This document shows positions 1 through 13,435 of a stretch of DNA of 64,000 nt, piece after piece. A model generated the notes under the pieces. That model saw nothing but the letters and a program-made list of their open reading frames with translations, had not been told where the DNA came from and did not search any database. How positions within the stretch are numbered: position 1 is the stretch's first letter; the number at the start of each line of letters is the position of its first letter. The position numbers and the translations under genes were made by a program. This stretch comes from Chrysoperla carnea. Taxonomy: Eukaryota > Arthropoda > Insecta > Neuroptera > Chrysopidae. The stretch lies in assembly GCF_905475395.1 (NCBI RefSeq), contig NC_058340.1:71960181-72024180 (forward strand), in the 5' to 3' direction.

Positions 1-2240
1 TAAATTTTAAACCTTTTTTAAACTGTCAAAAACGCGGGCATCCAATTTGATGACGTAATATCGGTATCACTATATGAAATAACACAAATAATTTTGACAG
101 ATATATTCATAGACATCTGATTATAATATATATAAATACTTATTATCTATGTATATATTATATCCAGTTGTCTACACTGAACTAACTGATGATCTATGAC
201 TCATACCGCTATGACATCGCAGCAAGGCTTACCCGCGTTTTAGGTCACGTGATATACAGTTTAAAAATCACGATTTTTAATTTTAATATTTTAAAAGAAA
301 AATGTGTTTTTATGGCTCAAAATCAGAATATTTAAGTATATTTTTACATAAATTTTAACTTTTTTCAAATTTCATGATTTATTTTTGACTAACGATAATA
401 CCCTATTGATAAGAGGTTGCTATAACTAATCAGTCGGGTGATATAACCTTTGTTAAGGTAAAATCTCCGTTACAGGAGAGCGTCCATAAACTACTAGAGT
501 TTAATATTGCCAATAGAAAGGCGAACCAAAACATCATTGAAATAAATTTTTGGATAACACGAAAATCTCCGAAAATATTAAGTATTTAAATTTACAAACA
601 GAAAGAGAGAAGAATAGCACGTGATGACGTCATAACTTGCGATAGCCATAGAGACTACATGTCAAAAGTGGTTTTACAAGTAAAAAGATCAGATCTTGTC
701 ATCTATTCTCGTACATTTTCAAATTTTAACGAAGATATACATTGAAATCGACATCGGGGCAAAGGCCTATTCAAAAAGAGGGACTAAATTTTTGCTGGAT
801 ATTATGGCATAAGGAATTTTGTAGTCCGAAAAGTGCGTACTTCTTTATTACACATTATGTTATAGATTTAAAAAAGTTACCTAATTTGATGTAAAATCCA
901 ACATAGGTAATTTTAAATGACACATACTGAAAAATAGCACGGGAATTTCCAAACAATTATTACCTATATGATCCCATATCTTATTACTATCAAAAAAAAT
1001 ATTAGGTTAAAATCATCATAATATAGAAACACCACGTATTTTTATTATAACGGTTAAAGTTAACGGTACATTAAAAAATTCACAGAAATATTCAGGAAAA
1101 TACACTTTTGGGAAAAATCTTTAATACCTTGATTTAGTAATAACATGGTTATTAAAAAAGTAATTATTGAGTAGTTTTTATTTAAATTTCCATCGATTAC
1201 CTGATTAAATGATTTTTCCCAGAAAATACGGTTTTTTCTTTACAATTAAAACTATGAAAATTATCTAATATTATGAAAGATGTTGAGAACTATCTTAGAG
1301 GGTGTGGCACAAAAATATGGTAAATTTTAAGTTGCAATTAAAATGGAAATGTTAATTTTTTATTATCGCCTCAGAAAAAACAATAAAGATCCCCGCGCTA
1401 TACTTATCAGAAATGCTATCGTCAAACTTTCTGAAACTTTAGGAAAGTGTGAAAGTTAGTTCTAACTGAAAAAATTCAACGGTCTTTTGTAAAGTTTTTG
1501 GTTTTGAAGATGTACCCTTTATCAAAAACCCCCTTTACAAAGTCTTCTAAGGAAATCGTGCCAATCATAAATTAAATTCTGTATGCAAAACTTTAGTTTC
1601 GATTCTAGATTTTAACGATGCTAGACATATCTAAAAAAAAAATACTCTTCTAATCGCTAAATGAGCTTAATTTTTATGTTTATTGAGTCCCTATTACCCT
1701 ATTATTCCTTTTAGAGTATTTAAGTCCTAACTATCCTAAACATTCTTAGCCACGTGGACAATTATTTAAATTTAGACATATCTCGAAAAATACTTTTGAA
1801 TTATTATATGAGTTGAATTTTTTTAATTTTTTTGATATTATTTAGCCTAAATAATCAGAATAATAGCGACATCTTTATTACATTAAAGTACTTAATCAAA
1901 GTGCAACACTACTACTATCAGTGTATATCAATTGAGTGAAATTAAAAAAATGATAAAAGATGGCATTAAGATCGATAAATATTGTGTTCAAAATCCCCCC
2001 ACACTTGAGAATGCTAAAATAACCATAATCTAAATTATCCAATTTCAAATCCAGATTTCAGATTTATTTATAACGGCAATTTCAGTGATTTTGAAAAAAA
2101 TAAATTCTCATATGTATTATGATGGTTCATGACTTGGATGAAAACACTGAAATGAAAAGATCAAAGCGCAAAACAATGTTAGGTTAAAGTATAAAAGTTT
2201 TGCTTAAGTATAAAAACGTAAATAGTTCCAATATTTTAAT
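1..2240. other. AT-rich non-coding stretch, left edge
   Basis: No convincing exon is seen on either strand. Positions 200-400 contain a CACGTG motif followed by an A/T-rich tract, and positions 620-640 contain a CACGTG next to TGACGTCA. This resembles insect interspersed-repeat sequence, but no second copy lies in the window. The C-terminal exon of the CYTH gene that starts at 2731 should lie here or beyond the left edge. I looked on the minus strand for the expected C-terminal motif and did not find it. Confidence 0.4.
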
Positions 2241-2248
2241 TTACTTAC

Positions 2249-2494
2249 CTCTAATTCGATGAACGATCCTAAACCGTCAACTTCATCGACATGAACACGC
2301 GTTTGTCCAATAAGAAACAAAAGGCGTTTCTTCGAAACTGTGCCTTGAACACCAAGCGAAGCCGAAAGGATTCCATTTAACGAGTCGTATGTTTTTGAAT
2401 CCACATCCATTTTCTTATAATTACATAATTTTGCGCCTGTTGCATTAGGTCTTACATAAAATATCAATTCAGCGATAGGTTCATCTGTTTTATC
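2249..2494 (-). CDS. CYTH gene, coding exon 2
   Basis: It is preceded by a TTTCTAG acceptor (2502-2495) and followed by a GTAAGTAA donor (2248-2241). Eighty-two codons begin DKTDEP and include the GQTRVH and DEVDGLG blocks. The 57-bp intron between the two exons is a normal minimal insect intron. Confidence 0.75.
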
Positions 2495-2731
2495 CTAGAA
2501 ATATTTGATTTTGAAAAATTTGAATTTTTTTTATTAAAAACTAAATCATACCTCAAATTTTCTTAACTTTAAACGACCTTCTTGTACATTGTAAAACGTA
2601 TCAAATTGTTTGATTATTTTTCCTTCTGTATCAGCGAGTCCTTTTATAATTTCCAATTTTTCAGCAACATTGTCTAATGTGGCTTTCATTTCTATATTAC
2701 GTGCATCTGTGACTTGGGATGTAAAATTCAT
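2249..2731 (-). CDS. CYTH-domain protein (CyaB / class IV adenylate cyclase-like), 5' part
   Basis: Two exons on the minus strand, 2552-2731 and 2249-2494, join in phase 0 to give 142 codons of a CYTH fold. The CYTH superfamily (CyaB cyclases, thiamine triphosphatases) binds triphosphates and Mg2+ in a beta-barrel tunnel. Seen here: an N-terminal RNIEMKA segment equal to the family's ExExK-type first strand; QFDTFYNVQEGRLKLR, matching the usual D-T-F-F-N-V-x-x-G-R-L-K-L-R block; IFYVRP; and GQTRVHVDEVDGLGSFIELE, the most conserved family block. The reading ends at a donor (GTAAGTAA) right after the ELE motif, where the family continues for about 35-40 more residues to its C-terminus. That exon is not visible between here and position 1. 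The start is the only ATG upstream of the first conserved block. Cyclase activity in animals is not established; the cellular role is unknown. Confidence 0.8.
2552..2731 (-). CDS. CYTH gene, coding exon 1
   Basis: ATG at 2731. Sixty codons end in ...LRKFE, followed by a GTATGATT donor at 2551-2544. It carries the first CYTH beta strands. Confidence 0.75.
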
Positions 2732-3008
2732 TTTTAAGTGTAAACTTGGGCAAAACTTGAATAAAAATAACGCAATTCTATTTTTAAAAATTTAAATACT
2801 GAAGGTATAAAGATAAACAAAACTGAAGCTAGGAATAGAAGTGGAGTAGTACCAATTGGCAATAGTAATTCAAAAAACCTCTAGGGAGTTGTATTTAGTC
2901 ACTATAATACGGAAGCCTGAATGCCTCAATAGCTTTTTTTTAAAAGTGTCTACCAACAAATATAAAACCAACTAGTTCACTTTCAACAAGTGCACTTGTG
3001 ACTTGTGG

Positions 3009-3037
3009 GCATGAAGGTTTCTTTATAACCTTCATGC
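3009..3037. repeat. Perfect short inverted repeat
   Basis: GCATGAAGGTT (3009-3019) and AACCTTCATGC (3027-3037) form a perfect 11-bp stem with a 7-base loop. There is no gene on either side. The function is unknown and chance is possible. Confidence 0.5.
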
Positions 3038-5137
3038 TTGTGAGACATTCTGGAAACAAACCTTTTTGAAAATGTCAGTCGGTAATGACTATTCTTTAAT
3101 TAGCCACTACCGAAACTGTCTGGAATTAATAATGATTAATAATTGTATGTTCCGATTTAATGATAATAATTAAATTTAATGATAATGTTTATAATTTGTC
3201 TAACGTAGTTAGTTAAAAATTTTTATTAATATTATTTAAAAAATTTTAAAAAAAGATCCGATAGATTATCTGATATGAGTACTGATAGACTTTTTTATTT
3301 GAAAAAATGATTAATTTTGTTTCGAGTAGTATGTCAAATATTTGAAAGGTCTGGTTCATATGTCGAAGGCATTGAAATTGAAAAAAATATCAAGATAGAT
3401 TTCGATGAGTTTGTTAATGAAAATTTTCGAATCAATCAGATAAAAATATAAGATTTGAGCAATTACATTCAGAATTAATGTTTAAAGATGCGATATTTGA
3501 AAAGTTTTCGCACCTACCGATCATCTGCAATCTGCATGATGCATAGCTATATATTTGGTTGAACTATGATTTTCGAGCATTGTAATTAAGAATAATCTTT
3601 GGACCTTCAATAAAATATTTCCCATGTTACTGCTATTATTAATTGTAATACCTTAATAATATTGAGTAGGTACTAAAGATCAAAAATTATTTCTTGATAA
3701 AACAAAAAATTTAAGAATAGAAATTCTCCTAATTATCAGTTAAGATGATAAAACCAAAATAAATACGATTTTTTAAAACAAGTCCAAAGAATTATTATTA
3801 TTAAATAACTGCGAAATTCTATTTATAATTCTAAAAAGTAATTATGTAAATTAATTTTATATTCTTTAAAAAATAGTTTTTCTCAAATTTCTCTTAACTG
3901 AGACCTTTTCTACTGAGACTCCTTTAAAATTTTTACTTTTTTTAAGTATAACTAAATTTTAAGATACTTAGTTAATTTTTCCCTTAAGGTTGATCGGGCA
4001 GCACACTGCAATTTTGCAAGTAGACTTAAAAAAATTTAACAGAAATTAAAAATTGTATTTTGTAAAGTATGAATTAGCAACTAATAACACATCAAAATTC
4101 AGATTTCTATTTAAACATTGCTTTAATGTCCGATCAACCTTATATTAAGCATTATCCGACCATTTTTCTTAGCTATAAAAACTAAGCCGGTGCTGTACAC
4201 ACCTAAATAGTGAACTTTAGCCAAGTGTTATTAGATAAACAACAAAGTTTTTTTTTGTAATCAATAGAACAAAGAATTATAATATGTTTGATTTATCTGT
4301 TAATTATTGTATGGTTTTGATGAATCATATTCTTAATAATACCATAAACAAAGGATTAATCAAACAAATTTTAGCACCAGCTGTTTAATGTACCAAAATT
4401 ATTTTTAGTATAATGGCAAAAAGCTTTATTGACCAAGAGACTAGCCAAATATGAGTATTTACTGATGAAATTTAGTATGTGAAATTACAGATAACAAATT
4501 AGGAGCTTTACTAATTAAAATTATCTTTTCGGTTTAAAGTTATTTCAAGAAATTATTGTTTCCAGTCAAGATATCCAGCTAAAGAAATTTACGAAGAAAA
4601 TATCGAAATAACTTTTTAAGACAAGATTTCTATCGATTCTTTTAGCAACCTAATGAATGATATTTGAGATATACTTTTTTACGAATTTTTCCAATAAACA
4701 ATGGATATTTATATAAGTGATTCCATATGTGACTGACTTATTAAAATATTTATCACGTATCACTTGACATTTTTTCTTACGAATCTACAATGGTTAGACC
4801 TAAGCAATTACCTCACATATTGGCACGCTTAAAATCGCTTGACACTCAGTCTATATAACTCTAAAGTCACTAATAAAAATTAAAGTATTTGGAATTTTAA
4901 CATTCTTATAAACATAAATAATGAAATTTTATTGAAAACTTAATATTTACGAAGATACTGAAAACTTTAAGTACTACAGTGTTGGCACCATATTAAAGAG
5001 AATTATACTATCAAAACTAGTAATATTTTTTTCCATTCATGGTATCCTTTCCATGAAATCACTCATATGATTCCAAAATTTTAAGTATTGCTTTCTGATT
5101 TTCTTTTTCCACAAAAATAGTTTTGTTAGCGTATCTA

Positions 5138-5175
5138 TAGGCAATTTTAAGTTACGATGTAACATAGATTGCCTA
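5138..5175. repeat. Interrupted hairpin
   Basis: TAGGCAAT (5138-5145) pairs with ATTGCCTA (5168-5175). Inside it, GTTAC (5151-5155) pairs with GTAAC (5159-5163) around a 3-base loop. Confidence 0.4.
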
Positions 5176-6314
5176 CATTAGATAGTCAATGAAGTTTGCC
5201 TAAATTGCTACGTAGAACGTAATGTTAATAATTACGAAACTCTCTTATCAAAATGTTTTTTAACTTCCGATAAGATCACTTTAAATAAACGACCCATTCG
5301 ATCTTTATTAATATAAATTTTCCATTTTCTAGTTAAAATTAAATGAAACCTGTTTGACCTAAATAATCTTAAAAAGAAATTGATTTTTTTTTTCTGTTGG
5401 TCAACAAAAAAATAATTTTTTTTTAACATGCAATCATTTTTATCATCTTTTTCTAACTCTAAAATATTGTGTAAAATCAATAGATATTGTTTTTATTTAT
5501 AAACACACAAGCTAATTGTGATAGCCTTTGTGTTTGGCCTTTTGTAATTTTTTATATTTATTACATAAGGATTATAATATTAATATGATCGATTTAGATC
5601 TAAATGATCCAATAAAAAAGAAGTGTTTCTGCCCTGAATATACACGATTTCTTTTCTGAATTATATATTTTGTGTTTGTGATAAGCAAGAGTGATGAAAA
5701 GAGTCGATAACAAGTGGCAAATTTCTCGAAAAACGTCAAAGATGGAATTCATTCTCAAGTAAATTAAGTCTTTCAATCGCTACGTCAATCGTCATGTAGA
5801 ACGAAGAACTATATAGATAGTAAACTCACTTTATTTATGAAATAAGTCATAAAAAATTTCCCCAAAAATCCAGTAATAGCCCACTAAATTCGGTAGACCG
5901 ACTTTTTCCTGAATTGCGTATCTCTAAACTTAGATTTAGGCCTAGACTAATATCTGAGTCTTGTCGAATTTTCTAATAAGAAATTCCGATTGTGTGATGT
6001 CACCCTGAAAATGCATATAAATAAATACACAAGCCTTCTCTTTACATATTAGTAAACAGATGTGTTATTTGTAGCTAAGTGTACATCCAAGTTTTTAAGG
6101 ATATTCGATCACGGTACCGGAGTTGGAATAACATTGGGAAAATGTTAATTTTTTTTTAAATTTTGGTTCTCATTTATTTTTATTATTTTTTTTATCGAAA
6201 TTTCTCATTAAACTCATAATTTAAAAACTTCGCGAACTTCTTACAAGTATTAAAAGAGAGAGGCGTTATGTAGATCATTTTTTCTAAGTTTTGAGCTTAA
6301 AATTTTTTTAAATT

Positions 6315-6543
6315 TACGTCATGGTTTTAAGATCCTTAATGACCAAGAAAGGTTCATTTTCTCTAACTTCGCCAAAATCATTTACATTTTTAAGCTCGGG
6401 TGCTCATACACCCTTAAAATCATCAATAATTGACCATGGTTTAGCGGTGACCTGTATAGAAAGTAGTAATGTAATAATTTTTTGTACGTCATTAGCTGAC
6501 TTGACCCTAATATTGACATTTGGAAAAATTTCAAGCAAATAAT
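6315..6543 (-). pseudogene. Decayed protein-coding fragment of unknown family
   Basis: Read on the minus strand, about 75 codons are open except for one TGA. Composition is protein-like, for example VQKIITLLLSIQ, VTAKPWSIIDDFKG, then the stop, then NVNDFGEVRENEPFLVI. I do not recognise the family. A single stop in an otherwise open, non-repetitive frame in AT-rich DNA suggests a degraded transposon or retrogene piece rather than a live exon. Confidence 0.25.
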
Positions 6544-6712
6544 AATATAATGTTGAAAAAAAGTTTATAATATATACTAATATTTTTATTTATCTCATTT
6601 ATATTACGCCAATTCAGTAAATTATTATTTATTTTTAAAACATCACAATTTTATTGTAGAGTTTATTTAAGTAAAATTGAGCCTTCAAAACTATTTTATT
6701 TTTACTTTACCA

Positions 6713-6866
6713 TTATATATCAGCCTCTTAAAATAAAAAAGGAGCTGATAAATGAAATTATCAGTGGAAAAGGTGGAAAAACACATATATGGTATCACAA
6801 ATGGGCTCTATAGCCGAAGTGTGCCCTTCCTAGATACTCAATATAACCTAACCTAAACCTAACCTA
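6713..6866 (+). mobile_element. LINE/SINE 3'-end relic ending in AACCT repeats
   Basis: It shares its layout with 17764-17928: a TATA-rich start, CAGCCTCT, an AATTATCAGTGGAAAAG-like block, then ATCACAA..GG..CTATAGCC.AAG.GTG, ending in (AACCT)n. The last part also matches the ends at 19515 and 24975. It is a 5'-truncated retroposon copy in plus orientation. Confidence 0.6.
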
Positions 6867-7740
6867 TCATTATTTAGGTAAAGCATAGTAATCATGCAAA
6901 AAATAGCTATAGGATTTTCCACAATATTTCATGTTTTAAGGACCCCTGAACAAATTTTTCTGTTTTAGAAATAAGATATTACTGTTCTGAAAAAGTTACA
7001 CTTTTCATGATATGGCGACTATTTGAAAGTCTCACCGTAGCCAGTATTTGCTGTAATAAAATTATCATGAATATGATCCTAATATAAATAAATTTTCTGA
7101 ATTCATCATATCTGATTTTTTATTCTCTTTTGAAAATAAACTTATTTTTGCAAAATTATTAAGTGTGAGTTAAACTAGCTAAACCATTCATTCATTAATA
7201 TTTCATCAAATTAACTAATAAAACGTAATTTCGTTTCTCAGAACCAGTAAACAAGACTTTAATGAGATTAAATTTTCTAGTGTAGTGTTTACCAAAATGT
7301 TTATGAAATATTTTTTTATAGTCATCATTAAGTTATTGTTGTTTACAAGAAATACTATTTAGCAAAAAAATAAAAATTTTATCATAATTATAAAAAAACT
7401 AATAACACTTGTACAAGAGATTATTGACGATAATCATTAGGTTAGGTTATCATAGAATTAATACCCGGAAAATTTGGAGATAACAGTGCTATTTTTGTTT
7501 GTTATTTATTTGACTTCCAAAAAAGGACATAATTTGAGAGCATTAACGCAAATTATTTTTTTAAATTTAATTTTATGAAAAAAAAAATCGTCCTTAATCA
7601 TTATAGGACTTTAAAAATACCAGTTTCGTAAGATTTTGGTAAACAGTGGAATTCAAAAATTTACGTTATTGTTTCTTTCTTATTGCTATGTCAAACTGAG
7701 TACTATAAAGATGGGCGGTTGTTTTAAACACATATAATTA

Positions 7741-7915
7741 CAAAAAATATAATATCTTTATATACTTTTGATAGATAGGCATAATCAATCTTTACATCAA
7801 TATTTGTTTTGCGTGTTTGTCTAAAAATAATCGCACTCGATCAAATATTAACAATTGATGAGATAGAATTCAAATACCTTCTTATTTGTCGTTAGATTAC
7901 TAAAATTATATACTC
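7741..7915 (+). repeat. Interspersed repeat, copy A
   Basis: It matches 9285-9465 in the same orientation. The shared core is CTAAAAATAATCG.ACTCGATCAAATATTAAC, followed by AATTGATGAGATAGAAT.CAAATACC. Family unknown. Confidence 0.6.
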
Positions 7916-8043
7916 TGTTGGCAATATTCTGGATTAATAATAGAAGTAGTACCTATAAATCTTAAATATATCTGTAAAAATTTGATTTGCATCAAAAGTG
8001 ATAGTGGATAATATTTTTTTGAATTGTACTTGATAAATTGTAA

Positions 8044-8082
8044 CCATTTGACGATTATTAGTGAGTGATAATCGTCAAATGG
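8044..8082. repeat. Near-perfect 17-bp hairpin
   Basis: CCATTTGACGATTATTA (8044-8060) pairs with TGATAATCGTCAAATGG (8066-8082) around a 5-base loop, with one G:T-type mismatch near the loop. It is isolated from any gene. Confidence 0.6.
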
Positions 8083-9284
8083 GTAATCCTCTCTACAGTT
8101 TCACTTATTTTTTAGGGGGCCGATTTTGCTGGAGAAAATCGGTTCATCAATAGCTGAATTATTGTCGTGAAATTCGTATATTGAAATTTAGCTAAATCGA
8201 TTTACTGATATTTAACTGATAATTGGTTCCTTGATCAACAAAAATTATATTTGGTTAATAAAGGAGTACAGTTTAAGATGACTTCCTAAATCTATAGTAT
8301 ATCTACCCAAAAATCAATAATGATATCTTGAGGCTCTGCAAACATTACAACTGTACTCTCACATAATTGCCTATAGCTAAGCATCGTAAGCGGAGCAAGA
8401 AATAAGCAACTAAAATAAAGAAAAAGTAGGTATAAGTTTTTTATTTTTTGTATTCAATATTTTGAATAGGTTCAATTAAACTTTAACCTATTGCTCTCAA
8501 TTTTCCATATATTTATTGCAGCTGTTAAAGCTTTAGAATATGTTGTTACCTTGAAATGTAATTAAAAATAAATTAATATTAATGTTGGAATTACAAATTT
8601 TTATTTGAAGTAATTTCACAATAATTATTGTATTTTGACCTTGAACAAAGCTGAATATACAAAGTCTAAACTTATTATAATTTTTAACATGCATGAAGAA
8701 TTTTTAGTAAGCATTTGATATACTTTTATTTGAAGGAAAAGAAAATTGATTTTCTGGAAATTCTAAGTAGTAGAAAATTTTGCTCTCGCTAAAACTGTCT
8801 TGAAATTAGCACAAAGAAATATCCTAATTTTTTAAAAGCGTAAGGCAAAAAAGTGTACAATTACTTTGTTTATGAATTGTTCTGGGTTTTCAGAAACAAG
8901 AGTACAAGCTTGTGTTATTTTATGTTGTTTCTGTTTCCGCATTGAAAATTAATTAATAATTTTCGAGCTTTCGTTAGCTTATTATTCAAAGAAGGGCGCA
9001 CATTCTGCCACATAAAGTATCAAAATAACTTTCGATTTCTTTAAGATTTTAATATAAGAAAAGGGCGAAATAATGAGAGTGTCGATGCCGATTTGCAACG
9101 GTAGAGATCTGGTAATTTGCTCGCTTAAAACGCTATTAAGCAAATTCTAAATTTTTTCGTATTTAGGTACATTTATAGTTCCTTTTGGCATATTCCGTAT
9201 GTCTTCTGGATTCTGTAGAGATGAGGCAGTAAAAGCTTTATTACTTTAATATTATTATAAGTGAGCGCAAATATTATTATAAAA

Positions 9285-9465
9285 ATATAATATTATAATA
9301 TCTTTATAATCTATTGATAGATATGGGCATAATAAAAGTTAATTTCAATATTTATAACGCGTGTTTTTTCTAAAAATAATCGTACTCGATCAAATATTAA
9401 CTAATTGATGAGATAGAATACAAATACCATAATTATTTGTTGCTAGATTAATAAAATTATAAAAC
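9285..9465 (+). repeat. Interspersed repeat, copy B
   Basis: Diverged partner of the repeat at 7741-7915, about 1.5 kb away. The order of blocks is the same, with small indels. Confidence 0.6.
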
Positions 9466-10319
9466 TTGCATAACTGCTGTTTAAAAATAATAAAAAGTTG
9501 TAGTATACCTTTTATAAAGCAGAAAAATACATTTGTAAACTCTATTGAAAACATTTTGAATATCATCTAAACCAATGGGCTTCTAAAAAGAACCACACCA
9601 CTGTTTTTGAACCAATGAAGACTGATGATAAACATACTACGTCATCGCCTGATAAGAGCCCAACTGTTAATAACTAACACACATATACATACAATTAAAC
9701 CAGATGTACTTAAGTTTACTATATTTTAATCCATTCCACGTCTAGATTCCATTGTACATAGAACGTATAAGCTAGAGAGTGACAAGAATATACGTATATG
9801 CTTATACTAAAAAAAGAACGTTGCACACTGACATCTGGTTTTCTCTGAATTGAGTAAAATGTTGTACAAACAAGGCTGTTTCATCTGCACATCAATTTAA
9901 ACGTCATAGAGAATAAGGCCTATTGTATAGAGAGTTATTTATTGCTTTGATGAATGTCATCCTACTAATAAATTGTTGGAATGTTTGCACGTTCAGGTCA
10001 TAAAGGTTGGATTGAAAAATTTCTATACTCAACCTAGATGATTTTTTTTTACTGTTAGAAATATGAAAACTTTACTACTCTGGCGCCAGTCAAAAGTAAA
10101 ACATACAAAAAAGTCAATCAAGACCACCACCTTTCTTTCTTGAAATGAATTTGAATTGAAATATTTCCTGGCATTAATGCCAAGGTCTTAAAGGTTGTAG
10201 GTAGTATGTTCTGACACAACCTACTAGGATTGTTTTCAATTTGATCAGACTATCGAATTACAGTTGGATCTAATTTTCTGTTATTTGCCGATCTTCATAG
10301 GCCTTTTATATTCTGGTGA

Positions 10320-10430
10320 GCATTACAGCAATATTTCTTATATTCTGTCTAGGTATATGACACTGCGTTCTATCTTCCATATTCCAGCACATTACATCAT
10401 ATTTCTTACATTCTTTCTTTGGATATGTCA
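10320..10430. repeat. Short diverged tandem duplication (~66 bp)
   Basis: GCATTACAGCAATATTTCTTATATTCT (described in two parts: GCATTACAGCAATATTTC and TTATATTCT) near 10320 recurs in diverged form near 10386. A 100-codon frame over it (10264-10566) starts with TTG and has no recognisable domain, so I do not call it a gene. Confidence 0.4.
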
Positions 10431-12649
10431 CAAGATTCTAAAACATTCTGCGGAGTTACCTAATGCTCAATTTCACTCATCGATCTTCGCAAATTTTCGT
10501 TCGGTGGTTGCCATAAGTGTAGTATTTTATTCAATCACTTTAGACATACCAAAAGAAAGAATGTAAAGAAATTATTTTTCGAAAACAACACTCCAATACA
10601 GTTTCTTTTCTTCTGTTTTCCTCAAGACTCTTCTTCATATGCCCATATGATTTGTTTCTTGTTAGGGAATAAGTTTCATTGACGTTCGTTTCGTACTCTT
10701 GTGAATGAAGTCTGTTGAGATCCATTAATAACCCATTAAGACAAGGGTAGGTATGTTTTGAAAAATAGATAGCTTAAACAAAAAATTTTAAATAAATTTT
10801 TTTTTCTAGTATATTCTAAATGGATAAATATTATAAGGATTATTTATCAGGTAGTTAAAATTTGACGATGTTATCTTAGTGTTGGCATTGGTAACTAATA
10901 ATGGTTTTAAAGTATATTTTATGATAACATTAAAAGTCCAAACTTGTACGTACATGTTATCAATGAACATAAAATTATTTCAATAAAAATAGATAAAAAA
11001 ACGGGTCTATTTTAATTACGGTACCTGTTCTTTAAACTAAAAAGGAATAGTTTTACTTACCTTCTCTAATGTCTAATCCAACATAAATGGGGGTGTGTCA
11101 GATTAGTAATAGTCTTCACCGTTGAATGACCGGCGCTCACGGTTTATAACCGTCATTCGATGGATTTCCATTTGGCTTGTACTAACTTGCTTTACTCAAA
11201 AAAATTTTGATTCTTTAGACATAATTAAGTACGTATTAGCGTCAATTGGAATCAATATATAGCAAAGTCGCAAAACTAAGTTGTTTTCGTAAACATCTTA
11301 TTTTAACAATAACAACGTATTTTCCACTTCCCAAGGATTGTAATTTATTAATTTGTTTTAACAAATAAAAAGTTTAAAGTTTGTTTAATTTATTGGTTGA
11401 CGCTTATACCAAATCATTTTGAGATTAACATGATTGAAATAATGCTTTTCTTATCAGCGCTGCTAAAAATCATCAGTGCTCAAACTTTCAAGCTAAATGT
11501 TGTAAATACCGTCTAAAATCATTGAAAGGTTGGAAGACAAATCCACCTCAAGAGTTATAAAACTGAAGTAAAATAAGTTTGAAAGCGTTGTCTAGTTCAT
11601 TGTTCTATGATAGTTAAAATGTGAGAAACAATCTAAGCATTACAAAGTAAAATTTAAAATTTAAAAAATTGTCGTGCCATTGACATTCAATCTAGCTAGT
11701 ATCACAAAGGTGACAATAGTATGAAGACCTTAATGTTGACACTAACTATAGATTTTCTTTTTAAGTGCGTAAAAGAATGACTTTTTTGTTAGCTACGAAA
11801 TCAATCTATTATCAAAAAACATATTGTCAACATTTTTTACATAAATTCTACCATCAAACATAATTCATGAATTTAATTAATTGATACTGTCAATATATTA
11901 ATTAAAAAATGTGGACGTTATCCTAAATAAATTGACACACGAATCATCAATAATTTTTTTAAAACATAAAACAAAAGATAAACTAACTACACAATTGAAT
12001 TATTATAACAACAAAAAAAGTGATATTCACACACAGATATCGAAAAATAATTATTACTTACTAATCTTTTTAATTAAAATATTAAAAAAAATCATTTGAA
12101 ATGAGAGTCAAACCTTATGACAATAATAAATCAGACAACTTGGTAAATAATAAAATTAACATTTTTCATTTGATGAGAATTGATAGGAAGTTAAATAAAA
12201 ATGTTTTATCACATATTGAATATTTAAAATGACGTTTAAACATAACCATACTGTATTTTATAATAACACATGAATAAAATATTATTCGCATTGTGATATT
12301 CATGCACCTCTCTCTTTTACATACACATCTTACATGTATGTCTTACTTTATTTAAGTGACACATGTAGTAGGTAAAACCGTTCGATTAGTGCGGTGAGGC
12401 TGGCTGAAATTGAATATACAAAAATCGATGAGCAATTTTTTTCTTTTAATTCGCATGAACTAAATTTATGAAGTAAAATGGAATTCGAAAGGACGAACTC
12501 TTTAAAAAATTGATGCTTGCTTTTCTAAACCAATTACGAAATGTTACCAAATCTTTTATTTTGGGAAACACGATATTAAACAATTCCTCTCATTTGTTAA
12601 TGTAGTCTTAATTTGTCCAATTTCTGGTAAGGCGCAATTAATAGCATAC

Positions 12650-13435
12650 AATTTCTCAGCAAAACGCAATAAAAAAACAAGTAAAAACAAACAATTGACC
12701 GAGTAAATGGTTGAAATACCGTGTATAGATAGTGTTGATTACACTGTCACACTACATATCTATACATGTCACAGATACATAACTGATAATCCCTTATAAT
12801 TACATACTGTGCAATTTGAGCCTAATTTGCGACCTCACAGGTAAACAGAGATGTTAACGAAAGCATGTTTCAAACAAAAGTTTTATTTTTTTATAAGGAA
12901 CATTTTTTATAATTAAATTTTTGCTCTATCACTAACGGTTTACAAGATGGGTCATACGAATCCAAGAGCTAATAGGGCTTTTCATTTACAAAATGATTCT
13001 TTTTTGTTTCGGACTTTTTTTAATCAAGTAAAGACATATCCTATATCTTCTATCCTTGCCAAAAAGCGCTACTTGAAAAAGATAAAATATATTTAAATTT
13101 CTTAGGTTGAATAGTTTTTTGACAACTGTCCGAAACAAAAGCAAATCGATGAAAAGGTCTATTGACTTATGTTGCTCATTTACGAATTCGACTTCACTTT
13201 TTACGCCCTGAACACGCTATAAAGATATCAGCTTGACATCTTTTTTCGTTTTTAAATTATCGTGCTCACATATGGACAGACAGACAACTGCAAATGCACT
13301 AATTAGGTGATTTTAAGAACACCTATATCAAAATTTTGTTCGTAATATCAATATTTTTAAGTGTTACAAACTTGAGACTAAACTTAGTATACCTTCATAT
13401 ATATTACAAATATACATGGTATAAAAATTCTCTCA
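12650..13435 (+). repeat. Interspersed repeat family R, copy 1
   Basis: It aligns over most of its length with 61735-62330: AAACAAACAATTGA near the start, TTTTTTTATAAGGAACATT, TACAAGATGGGTC, a run of GACAGACA units, CTAATTAGGTGATTTTA, and an end in ACATGGTATAAAAATT. No coding capacity is seen. Copy 1 lies just upstream of brummer exon 1. Confidence 0.7.

Noticed and set aside
10264..10725. Hydrophobic 100-codon frame and opposing 61-codon frame
   Set aside because: TTG start, internal tandem duplication and no recognisable domain. A possible relic, but not supported as a gene.
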